Shown here: one piece after another, positions 18,394-27,153 of the stretch
Layout: each line of letters opens with the position of its first letter
How positions within the stretch are numbered: the first letter of the stretch is position 1
NCBI GenBank assembly: GCA_963788085.1
Contig: CAWBFS010000074.1
Location: 178,230-242,229, forward strand
Direction of reading: 5' to 3'
DNA length: 64,000 bases
Origin: AP-15 sp963788085
Lineage (GTDB): Bacteria; Pseudomonadota; Alphaproteobacteria; ATCC43930; CGMCC-115725
Translations under genes and position numbers: made by a program
Notes under the pieces: generated by a model
The model's input: the letters and a program-made list of their open reading frames with translations, nothing else
What the model was told of the DNA's origin: nothing
Database searches by the model: none

Positions 18394-19375
18394 ATGCAAA
18401 GCCTTTCGCCGAACCTGCCGCCCGAGGAGCAGCGCGAGATGCTGCGCCGGATGCTGACGATTCGCCGCTTCGAGGAGCGCGCCTCGGCCGACTATCTCGC
18501 CGGCAAGATCTATGGCGTCGTGCATTGCTACATCGGTGAGGAGGCCGTCGCGGTCGGCGTCTGTACGCGCGCTCGATCGCGGCGACCGGATCATCTCGAC
18601 GCATCGCGGCCACGGCCACTGCATCGCCAAGGGCGCCGACCTCAACCGCATGATGGCCGAGCTCTACGGCCGTCAAACCGGCTACTGCAAGGGTAAAGGC
18701 GGCTCGATGCACATCGCCGATTTCGGCATCGGCATGCTCGGCGCCAATGGGATCGTCGCAGGTGGGATCGCGATCGTCACCGGCGCCGGCCTGGCGGCGC
18801 AGATGGAAGGCAAGGGCGGGGTGGCCGTCTCCTTTTTCGGGGATGGCGCATCGAACGCCGGGCCGTTCCACGAGTGCCTCAATATCGCGGCGACCTGGAA
18901 ACTGCCGATGCTGTATGTCTGCGAGAACAACATGTATGCCGCCCAGACCGCGGCTGCCGCGACGCACGCGCTGAGCGATGTGGCGGCACGCGCGGCCGGT
19001 TACGGAATTCCGGGGGTCGTCGTCGACGGCAACGACATCTTCGCGGTTTATCAGGCGGCAAACCGCGCCGTCGACCGGGCGCGCTCGGGCGGCGGCCCGA
19101 GTTTGATCGAGTGCAAGACCTACCGCCAGCGCGCCCACACCGAGCGCCGGGGGCAGCCCGATCCCCGCGACCCGGCGGAGCGCGAAGCGTGGACGCGCCG
19201 CGATCCGATCGCGCAGCTCGAGCGCCAGCTGAGGGAGCAGGGTGACCTCGACGACGCCGGGATGGAAGCCATGGAGCGCGAAATCATCGCCGCGCTCGAA
19301 GCCGCCGTCGCCTTCGCCGAAGCCAGCCCCTTCCCGACGCCCGAGCAGGCGACCGAAGACGCCTTTGCGGCCTGA
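18394..19375 (+). CDS. Thiamine-diphosphate dehydrogenase E1 component, alpha subunit, one-base frameshift
   Basis: Alpha subunit of a pyruvate/acetoin/2-oxo acid dehydrogenase E1, which decarboxylates the substrate on thiamine diphosphate. Seen: RRMLTIRRFEERASADYLAG, the conserved GGSMHIADFGIGMLGANGIV (cf. PDH/AcoA) and the TPP motif GDGASNAG followed by CENNMYA. The frame breaks at about 18561-18571 (one extra base in TGTACGCGCGC): VHCYIGEEAVAVGVC must join ALDRGDRIISTHRGH. The repaired length is about 326 residues. GGAGGG lies before the start. The beta subunit follows 15 bases later, but no E2 or E3 is adjacent, so partner subunits must be supplied from elsewhere. Confidence 0.88.
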
Positions 19376-19390
19376 TGCGAGGAGGAGACG

Positions 19391-20368
19391 ATGCGAGAGC
19401 TGACGTATAACGGGGCCGCGGTCGAAGCCGTCGCCGAGGAGATGCGGCGCGATCCCAAGATCTTCTACATGTCGACCGACCCGATCGGCCCGCTGCTAAA
19501 AGAATTTGGCGCCGAGCGCGTCAGGGCGACGCCGATCACCGAGGCGGCGCTGACCGGCATGGCGATCGGCGCGGCCGGCTGCGGCTTCCGCCCCATCGTC
19601 GACTGGCGGCAGGTGACGTTTTGTTTTGTCGCAATGGATCAGATCGTCAATCAGGCCGCGAAGATCCACTACATGTTCGGCGGCCAGGTTACGTTCCCGA
19701 TCCTCTATCGGGCGGCCGTCGGGGGCGGCGGCCAAATCGCGGCGCAGCACTCGCAGTCGCCTTATTCGATGTTCATGAATGTGGCCGGCCTGAAGATGTT
19801 CCTGCCCTCGACGCCCTACGACATCAAGGGGCTCCTGAAGACGGCGATCCGCGACAACAACCCGGTCATCTCGTTCGAATCGAACCGGCTGATGACGCGA
19901 AAGGGACCGGTGCCGGAGGAGGACTACACGATCCCCTTCGGCAAGGCCGACGTCAAACGCGAGGGCACCGACGTGACGGTCGTCGCCCTCGCCTGGCTCG
20001 TTCACGAGGCGCTCGCCGCGGCCGAAGAACTCGCCAAGGAGGGAGTATCGGTCGAAGTCGTCGATCCGCGCACCTTGGTGCCGCTGGATACGGAAACGAT
20101 CCGCAGCTCGGTGCAGAAAACCGGCCGCCTCGTGATCGCCGACGAGGCCGGGCCGACCGCCGGCTTCTCGGCCGAGGTCGCCGCTGTTGCCACCGAGGAC
20201 GCGGCGACTTTCGCGCGGCTCAAGGCCCCGGTGAAACGGGTCTGCGCATTGCAGGTGCCGATACCCTACAGCCCCATCCTCGAAAATCACGTCTTCCCGG
20301 ACCGCAAGCGGATCATCGCCGGGGTTCGTGGGGTGCTCGAAGGAGGCAGGGCTGCCGAGGCGGCGTGA
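19391..20368 (+). CDS. Thiamine-diphosphate dehydrogenase E1 component, beta subunit
   Basis: 325 residues, intact. Motifs of the transketolase-like pyrimidine-binding domain are present (ATPITEAALTGMAIGAAGCG; DQIVNQAAKIHYMFGGQVTF), as is the C-terminal domain (VSVEVVDPRTLVPLDTETI; LVIADEAGPTAGFSAEVAAV). It pairs with the alpha subunit as the E1 heterotetramer of an AcoA/AcoB-like or PDH-like complex. GAGGAGGAGACG precedes the ATG. Substrate (pyruvate, acetoin or branched-chain oxo acid) not determined. Confidence 0.9.
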   Translation: MRELTYNGAAVEAVAEEMRRDPKIFYMSTDPIGPLLKEFGAERVRATPITEAALTGMAIGAAGCGFRPIVDWRQVTFCFVAMDQIVNQAAKIHYMFGGQVTFPILYRAAVGGGGQIAAQHSQSPYSMFMNVAGLKMFLPSTPYDIKGLLKTAIRDNNPVISFESNRLMTRKGPVPEEDYTIPFGKADVKREGTDVTVVALAWLVHEALAAAEELAKEGVSVEVVDPRTLVPLDTETIRSSVQKTGRLVIADEAGPTAGFSAEVAAVATEDAATFARLKAPVKRVCALQVPIPYSPILENHVFPDRKRIIAGVRGVLEGGRAAEAA

Positions 20369-20397
20369 GAGGGCGGTGACGGCGGCGGGAGGGTGCG

Positions 20398-21240
20398 ATG
20401 CAGATAGTCGACGCGCAAATCCACCTCTGGGGGACCGGCTTGCCGAGCAACCTGTCGCATCGCCAGGTGACGGCCTTTACCCCCGAGGAGGCCATCGCCC
20501 TGATGGACGAAGCGGGTGTCGATGCCGCGGTCATTCATCCACCGGGCTGGGACCCGAATTCGACCGAGATGGCGTTTGCGGCGGTTCGCAACTACCCCGG
20601 CCGTTTCGCGATAATGGGTGCGGTGCCGCTCGACCGGCCCGAATCCCGCGCCCGCATCGCAAGCTGGAGAGAACAAGCGGGAATGCTCGGCCTGCGCTAT
20701 GGGTTTCTCGGCGATCCCGCGCGGCGGTGGCTGCACGACGGCACAATCGACTGGCTTTGGGCTGCAGCCGAAGCTGCCGGTGTTCCGATCGCCGTGCTGG
20801 CCACGGATTCACTGCCGGAACTCGGCCGGATCGCCGAGCGTCACCCCGGGCTTCGCTTGACGATCGATCACCTCGGCGGCAGAGGCGGCACGAGCACGCT
20901 GAAAGACGCCGCGGCAATGACCCACATGCCGGAGCTTCTGGCGTTGGCGAAGTTCCCCAATGTGGCGGTCAAAGCGACCGGTGTGCCGCACTATTCGAGC
21001 GAGGCTTATCCGTTTCCGGCGCTGCACCCCTTTCTGCGACAGGTGTACGACGCGTTCGGCCCCAACCGCATGTTCTGGGGCACCGACATCACAAAGATGC
21101 CCTGTTCCTGGCGCCAGTGCGTGACGATGTTCACCGAAGAATTGCCGTGGCTCAGCGAAGAGGACAAGCGGCTCGTCATGGGCGAGGCGGTCTGCGCCTG
21201 GTGGGGCTGGGACCGGACCGCCGAGCGGCGCGGAACGTGA
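20398..21240 (+). CDS. Amidohydrolase-family TIM-barrel hydrolase
   Basis: 280 residues of the amidohydrolase-2 superfamily (ACMSD/pyrone-dicarboxylate hydrolase-like). MQIVDAQIHLWG carries a D-x-Q-x-H variant of the metal motif, LTIDHLGG holds a central His, and MFWGTDIT supplies the last acidic ligand. The family includes decarboxylases and lactonases of aromatic catabolism. GGGAGGG precedes the start, and it lies 29 bases after the E1 beta stop, so one operon is likely. Substrate unknown. Confidence 0.83.
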   Translation: MQIVDAQIHLWGTGLPSNLSHRQVTAFTPEEAIALMDEAGVDAAVIHPPGWDPNSTEMAFAAVRNYPGRFAIMGAVPLDRPESRARIASWREQAGMLGLRYGFLGDPARRWLHDGTIDWLWAAAEAAGVPIAVLATDSLPELGRIAERHPGLRLTIDHLGGRGGTSTLKDAAAMTHMPELLALAKFPNVAVKATGVPHYSSEAYPFPALHPFLRQVYDAFGPNRMFWGTDITKMPCSWRQCVTMFTEELPWLSEEDKRLVMGEAVCAWWGWDRTAERRGT

Positions 21241-21885
21241 TCAGGCCGCCTGGGCGAACGCGGTCTGCACCTCTCGTTCGTAGGCGAGCAATTTTCGCAC
21301 GCTGGGCCGCTGCTGCATCCGCTCGAAATGCGCGATGCAATTCTTGAATTGGGAAAGATCGAGATTGAATTGGGTGCCACGTCGAAAACACCAGAAGAAA
21401 TGGGCATCGACGGCGGTGAAATGGTCGAAGAACCATTCGCGACCGGCGAGCTTGTCGTCCGCGATCTGGTAATTCTCGAACAGCTGCTGTTGCGCGAGCC
21501 GTCGGACGGACTCCTCCGCGCCGGGCAGGTCGCAGACCCGCGGGGGCGAATTGATGCGCGACAGGAAAGGGTGGATGCCCGACGCGCACCAGGCCAACAG
21601 CGAGATCGCATGCAATTCCTGCATCGGGTCCGCGGGAAGCAGCTTCGCCGCCGGAAAATGCCTGGCGATCCAGATTTGGATCGCGACATTCTCGGTGAGC
21701 GGCGCCCCGTCGATCACCAGCACCGGCACCTTGTGCTTGGGATTGAGCCGCAAATATTCGGGCGCCATGTGCTGCGACTTGCGGAAATTGAGCGGGTGCA
21801 CCTCGAACGGCGCGCCAGCTTCGGTCAAGGTCACGTAGGGCACAAGCGAACACGCGTTGGGTGCGTAGTAGAGGATTAATTGCAT
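21241..21885 (-). CDS. Glutathione S-transferase (beta-class-like)
   Basis: 214 residues. The N-terminal thioredoxin-like domain has YYAPNACSLVPYVTL (Cys/Ser pair typical of beta-class enzymes), the cis-Pro region HKVPVLVIDG and the glutathione-binding PLTENVAIQIWIA. The C-terminal helical domain follows. TAGGAGATC lies before the ATG. It is convergent with the amidohydrolase (stops adjacent) and downstream of the ThuA-like gene on the same strand. Role: conjugation or reduction of electrophiles, substrate unknown. Confidence 0.87.
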   Translation of the reverse strand: MQLILYYAPNACSLVPYVTLTEAGAPFEVHPLNFRKSQHMAPEYLRLNPKHKVPVLVIDGAPLTENVAIQIWIARHFPAAKLLPADPMQELHAISLLAWCASGIHPFLSRINSPPRVCDLPGAEESVRRLAQQQLFENYQIADDKLAGREWFFDHFTAVDAHFFWCFRRGTQFNLDLSQFKNCIAHFERMQQRPSVRKLLAYEREVQTAFAQAA

Positions 21886-21895
21886 TGCTGATCTC

Positions 21896-22714
21896 CTAGC
21901 GGACATCCTCAGAAACGCCCCAGGCGAGGGCGTTGCGCAGCAACGTCGCGAACGCGTCGGTTTCCCACGCGCCGCGGAAGGTGGGCGGCGTCTTGTCCGT
22001 CGGGTCGGGGGCCCGGGCGGCGCGGATGGCAGGGTTGTGGCAATGGCCGAGCGCAAAGTAGGTGACGCCGCCACTGCCGACCGCACGCGTATAGCCGAGC
22101 ACGCGGGTCCTGCCGTCGCCTTGCAGCGAGGTGTCGGAGGCGTAGAGCGTCCCGATGGCGGGTGATACCGCGCTCGGGCCGTAATCCGCGGTCAGCAGGA
22201 TCTGCGTCGAGCCCGGATCCTGCAGCTCGATGAAATACGGCTCGTCCTCGACGACGAACGATTTGCCGAGCCCTCGCGTGAGAGGGGAATCGGTGGCGCT
22301 CACCTCGACGCGAAACTCGCAGATCGGCGGATGGGTCAGGAAGTAGCTCCCGAGGAGGGCGTGGTGCTCGGTCTTGACGGTGCGGCGCTGGCGGGCGCCC
22401 TCCACCCGCTCGGCGCGGCCGCCGCTCGTCCCATGCAAGGCCAGCCAATGGCCGCCCGCCTCCAGCCAGCGCTCGATGGCGTGGGTCTGCGCGGCGTCGG
22501 GATAGGGGCCGGCGACATAGGTGATCAGCAGCCGGCTGACCGGCAGCCATTTCTCGACGTCCGCAAAGTCGTTGGCGACCGAGGCCGGAACATCCCGTTC
22601 GGCCAGCAGCCCCAGCAGCCGCAGGCGGGCATAGTCGTGGTCGTGCCCGGCCATGGAACCGGGTGGAAAACCGCCGGTAATCAGATGCGCGCGGCCGGGT
22701 TTCGTCTCTGTCAT
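21896..22714 (-). CDS. ThuA-like domain protein
   Basis: 272 residues with a ThuA/class I glutamine-amidotransferase-like fold: HLITGGFPPGSMAGHDHDYA, RLLITYVAGPYPDAAQT, RWLEAGGHWLALHGTSGG and the C-terminal GGVTYFALGHCHNPAIR. ThuA-family proteins occur in sugar and polyol catabolism; the function here is unknown. The start at 22714 is chosen for GAGGTGATGCG directly upstream. The GST gene follows 11 bases later, so the two probably form an operon. Confidence 0.75.
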   Translation of the reverse strand: MTETKPGRAHLITGGFPPGSMAGHDHDYARLRLLGLLAERDVPASVANDFADVEKWLPVSRLLITYVAGPYPDAAQTHAIERWLEAGGHWLALHGTSGGRAERVEGARQRRTVKTEHHALLGSYFLTHPPICEFRVEVSATDSPLTRGLGKSFVVEDEPYFIELQDPGSTQILLTADYGPSAVSPAIGTLYASDTSLQGDGRTRVLGYTRAVGSGGVTYFALGHCHNPAIRAARAPDPTDKTPPTFRGAWETDAFATLLRNALAWGVSEDVR

Positions 22715-22848
22715 CGCATCACCTCGTTCGCTGTTCGGCGCCTGCAAAGGCTCGGTGCCCAGTCTCTCACCTTCCCCTGGTTTGCGCCATGTGCGATCGG
22801 CGGATTTCCGTCGCCGAATGCGCGCCTGAGAAATCCAGGAGACCCATC

Positions 22849-24097
22849 ATGCCGCGTTTGAATTTCGGCGCCTTTCTCGCCCCGCATCATCCGGTCGGCG
22901 AGCATCCGATGTTGCAGTTCCGCCGCGATCTCGACCTCGTGGAGCATCTCGACCGGCTCGGCTACGACGAGTTCTGGTGCGGCGAACATCATTCGAGCGG
23001 CTGGGAGATGATCGGCTCGCCCGAGATGTTCCTCGCCGCGGCGGGTGAGCGGTCGAAGCGCATCAAGCTCGCGACCGGGCGTCATCTCGTTGCCCTATCA
23101 CCACCCGTTCAATGTCGCGCAGCGCATGGTGCAGCTCGACTGGATGACCGGCGGGCGGGCGATCTTCGGCTCGGGCCCCGGCGCGCTCGCATCGGACGCC
23201 CACACGCTGGGGATCGATCCGATGGTGCAGCGCGACCGCCAGGACGAGGCGATCGGCATCATCCGCCGGCTGTTCAACGGCGAGCGGGTGACCGCGAAAA
23301 GCGACTGGTTCACCTTGCAGGACGCGGCATTGCAATTGCTGCCGTTGCAGGAGGACATGCCGTTCGCCGTCGCCTCGCAGATCAGCCCATCGGGCATGAC
23401 ATTGGCCGGCAAGCACGGGATCGGCATCATCTCGATCGGGTCGATGTCGAACGAAGGCCTCAACGCTCTGCCGACGCAATGGGGCTTCGCCGAGGCGGCC
23501 GCCGCCAAGCACGGCAAGACGGTCGACCGCAAGAACTGGCGCGTCCTGTTGAGCTGGCACATCGCCGAAACCCGCGAAAAGGCGCGCGCCGAGGCTCGCG
23601 AGGGCCTGATGCGCCATCACAACCAGTACATTGTCGGCACATTGCAGCGGCCGGATGCGAAGCCGTTCAACGACCCCGACGAGGCGGTCGACAAGACCGC
23701 GTTCTCGGACGGCGCCTCGGCGACGATCGGCACGCCGGACGATCTGGTCGCGCGGATCAAATCCGTGCTCGAGATCAGCGGCGGCTTCGGCACGATCGTC
23801 GGTTTCGTCCACGACTGGGCCAACCCGGAAAACACGATGCGCAGCTGGGACATGGTGGCCCGCTACGTCGTGCCGGAAATCAACGGCTATCTCGCCGGGC
23901 TGCGCAAATCGCAGCACTTCGTCGCCACCAACCGCGGCGTCTTCGACCGCGCCAAGGAAGCGATCATGGCGAAGATCACCGAGAACGAAGCCGCGGTCGC
24001 CGCGCTCGCGGTTACGCGGGGTTCGCGGCTGGGCGACGTGGCTTCGGCCAGCAACGTCCCCGATCTCGACAAGGCCCGCGCACAGCGGCGCCGGTAA
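22849..24097 (+). CDS. LLM-class (luciferase-like) flavin monooxygenase, one-base frameshift
   Basis: A bacterial-luciferase-like TIM barrel: MPRLNFGAFLAPHHPVGEHP, HLDRLGYDEFWCGEHHSSGW and LPYHHPFNVAQRMVQLDWMT, then GRAIFGSGPGALASDA. These enzymes use FMNH2 or F420 to oxidise aldehydes, sulfonates or other organics. The frame breaks at 23077-23079: removing one G joins KLATG to VISLPYHHP. The repaired length is 415 residues. CCAGGAGA lies before the start. Divergent from the ThuA-like/GST pair. Confidence 0.86.
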
Positions 24098-24157
24098 CGG
24101 AACTGAAGTCGGCCGGCGGCGGTCTCAGGTTTTCCAATAGCCCGGGAACTTGTTCTT

Positions 24158-24235
24158 CGTCGTTCCCGCGCAAGCGGGAATCCAGGGCAACCCTCACCAC
24201 CACTCGCCCTGGGCCCCCGCTTTCGCGGGGGCGAC
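24158..24235. repeat. Dispersed palindromic repeat, copy 2
   Basis: The left hairpin GTTCCCGCGCAAGCGGGAA and right hairpin CCCCCGCTTTCGCGGGGG match the repeat at 8258-8360 but with a shorter spacer. It is located between the luciferase-like gene and the dehydrogenase gene, again strictly intergenic. Confidence 0.8.
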
Positions 24236-24253
24236 AAATTGTCTGGAGAGAAC

Positions 24254-25189
24254 ATGGCGCTGCTCATCGTCGATCTCGACAAGCGTATCGGCAACGCGAA
24301 GGCGTGGCGCGACACCTTCGCGGAAAAGCTTCCCGATCTGGAAATCCGCATCTGGCCCGATCCGGGGAGGCTGGCGGATATCGAATACCTCGCCTTCATG
24401 CATCCCGACTTCGATGCTCTTCCCGTATTCCCGAACCTGAAAGCAATGTTCAGCCGCTCGGCCGGGGTGGAGGCGTTTGTCAACCATCCAAAGCTGCCGA
24501 AGGCCCCGCTCGGCAAGATGGAGCCGCCGGGCGGCGATCCGATGATGACGGAATACGTCATCATGCATGTGCTGCGCTTTCACCGCGACATGCCCGGCTA
24601 TCAGGCGGCTCAGGCCAATCGGGAGTGGCGCCGGACAAGGATTGTCCGGCCCGAGGAACGGCGCATCGGGTTTCTCGGCTACGGTATGATGGCGAAAGCG
24701 CCGGCGCTGGTGCTGAAGTCGCTCGGCTTCCCGGTCTCGGCGTGGGTCCGCTCGCCGCGCGAGAAGGAGGAGGTGCCGATTTTTCACGGCCATGACCAGC
24801 TCGAGCCGTTTCTCAATCAGACCGACATCGCCGTCTGCCTGTTGCCGCTGACGCGGGAAACCGAGGGCATCTTCTGCGCTCGTACCTTTGCGATGATGCC
24901 GAAGGGGGCGATGCTGGTGAATGTCGGGCGCGGCAAGCATGTGGTGGCCGAGGATCTGATCCGCGCACTCGATTCGGGGCAGTTGTCCTACGCCGCATTG
25001 GACGCGCTGTGGCCGGAGCCTCTGCCGCCGGACAGTCCACTGTGGCTGCACCCCAAAGTCACGGTAATGCCGCACGTGGCGCGCCGGCCGACCGTTGCCC
25101 AGCTGGTGACGGAGATCGCCGCCAACATCCGAAGCCTCGAAGCCGGCGGCCGGCTGTTGCAGGAAGTCGATAAGAGAATGGGGTATTGA
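24254..25189 (+). CDS. D-2-hydroxyacid dehydrogenase, GhrA-like (glyoxylate/hydroxypyruvate reductase)
   Basis: 311 residues. The order of elements fits GhrA: a substrate domain (SRSAGVEAFVNHPKLPKAPL), a Rossmann domain with GFLGYGMMAKAPALVLKSLG, the Arg region LVNVGRGKHVVAEDLIRALD, then DALWPEPLPPDSPLW and the catalytic-His stretch VTVMPHVARRP. The nucleotide loop reads GYGMMA instead of GxGxxG, so the last glycine is replaced. TCTGGAGAG precedes the start. Likely reaction: NAD(P)H-dependent reduction of glyoxylate or a related 2-oxo acid. The reduced motif lowers certainty about cofactor use. Confidence 0.85.
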   Translation: MALLIVDLDKRIGNAKAWRDTFAEKLPDLEIRIWPDPGRLADIEYLAFMHPDFDALPVFPNLKAMFSRSAGVEAFVNHPKLPKAPLGKMEPPGGDPMMTEYVIMHVLRFHRDMPGYQAAQANREWRRTRIVRPEERRIGFLGYGMMAKAPALVLKSLGFPVSAWVRSPREKEEVPIFHGHDQLEPFLNQTDIAVCLLPLTRETEGIFCARTFAMMPKGAMLVNVGRGKHVVAEDLIRALDSGQLSYAALDALWPEPLPPDSPLWLHPKVTVMPHVARRPTVAQLVTEIAANIRSLEAGGRLLQEVDKRMGY

Positions 25190-25209
25190 TCGACCCGATC
25201 CGCAGCAGG

Positions 25210-25251
25210 CCGGCTTTTGACGCAATCATGCGGCGGGGCCGTCAAAGCCGG
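25210..25251. terminator. Inverted repeat after the dehydrogenase gene
   Basis: CCGGCTTTTGACG (25210-25222) pairs with CGTCAAAGCCGG (25240-25251) apart from one bulged T. It lies 20 bases after the stop codon. It is a possible transcription terminator, though no T run follows. Confidence 0.4.
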
Positions 25252-25340
25252 GGCGAAATCGGTGGAGCAGCATAACGCTCCGGAATTTCCGGCCGGGTGT
25301 ATGCAAAGGCCCACCTGACCGGAAATAGCGGAGCTCGTTC

Positions 25341-25577
25341 TCAGGCTACAGCTGATTTTGGAACCCAGACACGCCACCGGCCGGAAAGACTTTCGCGTGG
25401 AAGTTCGACCAGGAGTAGGCCGTCCCTCTCACCGATGTACGCTACCTCGAGACTTCTTTCGTGGACCTGGCTCCGATGGACGATGACGTCTTCGGTTCGG
25501 CCGCGAGCAGTGGCAATGGTCACCACGGTTTCGAGGGGAATCGGGCCTTCTCGTTGTCCGTTAAACTTTATGCGCAT
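25341..25577 (-). CDS. Small hypothetical protein
   Basis: 78 residues, beta-rich with no signal peptide (MRIKFNGQREGPIPLETVV; later EVAYIGERDGLLLVELP). The start at 25577 is favoured by GGAGGAAGGCG immediately upstream over an in-frame ATG at 25622. Family not recognised. It stands alone between hydroxyacid dehydrogenase and efflux genes. Confidence 0.55.
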   Translation of the reverse strand: MRIKFNGQREGPIPLETVVTIATARGRTEDVIVHRSQVHERSLEVAYIGERDGLLLVELPRESLSGRWRVWVPKSAVA

Positions 25578-25853
25578 CGCCTTCCTCCCGTGCGCTGCCT
25601 GCGAGGTTGGGGTCAGGCTCACCGATTGGCGGCTCGCAGCCCCCGGTGTTTGTCTTGAGCTCGCGAATTCTAGCTCAAATCGGTCGTGAGGTTAACTATT
25701 AAAAATAGCGTGTGATCAATCGTGTATGGGTACGGGATTTCGCGATCACCCTGGACAAACTCCTACCGGGGTTGGCGGATGACGTAGCGTTACCGCGTCC
25801 AGGATATCGGCCGTGTCTGCGAACAGGCTGGCTGAGCGGCGTTTTCCAACCCG
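25578..25853. other. Intergenic region without a supported gene
   Basis: About 275 bases, locally AT-richer around 25690-25725 (TTAACTATTAAAAATAGCG). This could hold the promoter for the small minus-strand gene. No coding sequence recognised. Confidence 0.45.
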
Positions 25854-27153
25854 TTACGGCGTCGCTTGCGGTGGTTCCGGGATGATCTGCACCTTGTCAG
25901 CGTCGGCCAAATTGACCGGCGGCTGCAGAATGACCTCGTCGCCGTCCTTGACGCCCTCGTTGACCTCGACCTCGGTGCCGTAATCGGTCGTGATCGCGAT
26001 CTTGTGCAGATGAGCGACGCCGTTTTCGACCACCGCGACCTGCATGCCGTTCTGATTGAAGATGATCGCCGAGGCCGGCACGATCAGCGCCGGGGATGTG
26101 CGCGGGATCTTCAGTTCGACCGTGCAATAGACCCCAGGTTGCAAGGCGCCGTCCGGATTGGGTATGTCGACCTCGGTCAGCAGGGTCCGCGTTCCCGGCT
26201 GCAGGGCATCGGCAATCCGCGTCACTTTGCCATGGAAGGTGAGGTTAGGCATCGCCGGCACGCGAATGACGGCCTCGACGCCGGGTTTGACGCCAAAGGC
26301 GTCGTCCTGCGGCACATACGACCCAAACCCGGATCACGTCGCTGTGGGTCATCGAAAACATCGAGGTGCCGCCGGCCGCGTCGGCCGTGATCAGGCTGCC
26401 GACATCGATGTTGCGCTGCGTAATGACGCCGTCGAACGGAGCGACGACTTGCTGATAGAACTTCTGCTGGTTGTAATAGCTCAGCTGTGCCTGCGTCGCC
26501 GCGGCATTGAAGTGAGCCGCCTTTGTCGCGTGCTGCTGCGCCTGCAAAGTGTAAGCGATCGACGTCGCCCTGCTGCAGCGTCACCCAGCCTTGCTTGACG
26601 AGTGCCGAGTCGCGTCCCCAGGTGACCTGGTTCAGCGACTGTTGAGCTTGATTCTGGTCCCGTGTCTGGTGAGCCTGCTGCAGACTGTTCTGATATTGCG
26701 CGATCTGGTCCTCGATCTCGGGCGCAGTGATCTCGGCGAGGAGCTGCCCGGCCTTGACGTGATCGCCGATATCGACATAGCGCTTCAGCACATAGCCGCT
26801 GGCGCGCGCATAAATATTTGCTGCCTCGAAGCCGAGCGTCGTCGCGGGCAATGTCACGTGCAGTCTGCCGAAACGCTGCGCCACCTCCTCGACGCGCACG
26901 CTCGGGACAAAGTCGGCCTGCTGCTCGGCGGTGTCCATGACCTGACGGTGCTGCTCGTAATGCCGCCATACGCCCACCGCCAGAGCGACTGCGAAACAGC
27001 ACGAGCACGCCGAGGCCAAGCAGACGGCGCCCGGACCCGCCCCGCCCCGTAGGCCCGCTCGGCGACGCTTCGGGGGTATCGCGATCTGGTGCCGGAAGCA
27101 GGCGGCCGCGGCGGCGGTCCCTTCAGCAGCCGTGGTTGTTCGAGGTCGTTCAT
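25854..27153 (-). CDS. RND efflux periplasmic adaptor (membrane-fusion protein), several frameshifts
   Basis: The start MNDLEQPRLLKGPPPRPP overlaps the stop of the RND gene (ATGA), with GAGGAGGTT upstream. Pieces in different frames assemble as an HlyD/AcrA-type adaptor: an N-terminal membrane anchor (FAVALAVGVWRHY), a lipoyl half (ANIYARASGYVLKRYVDIGD, then VKAGQLLAEI), a coiled-coil hairpin, the second half (APFDGVITQRNIDVGSLI) and the barrel domain (PGTRTLLTEVDIPNPDGALQ). Breaks lie near 27065, 27005, 26550 and 26313. At 26550 dropping one C restores DVDRLTLQAQQHATK. It links the pump to an outer-membrane channel, which is not encoded nearby. Confidence 0.85.
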
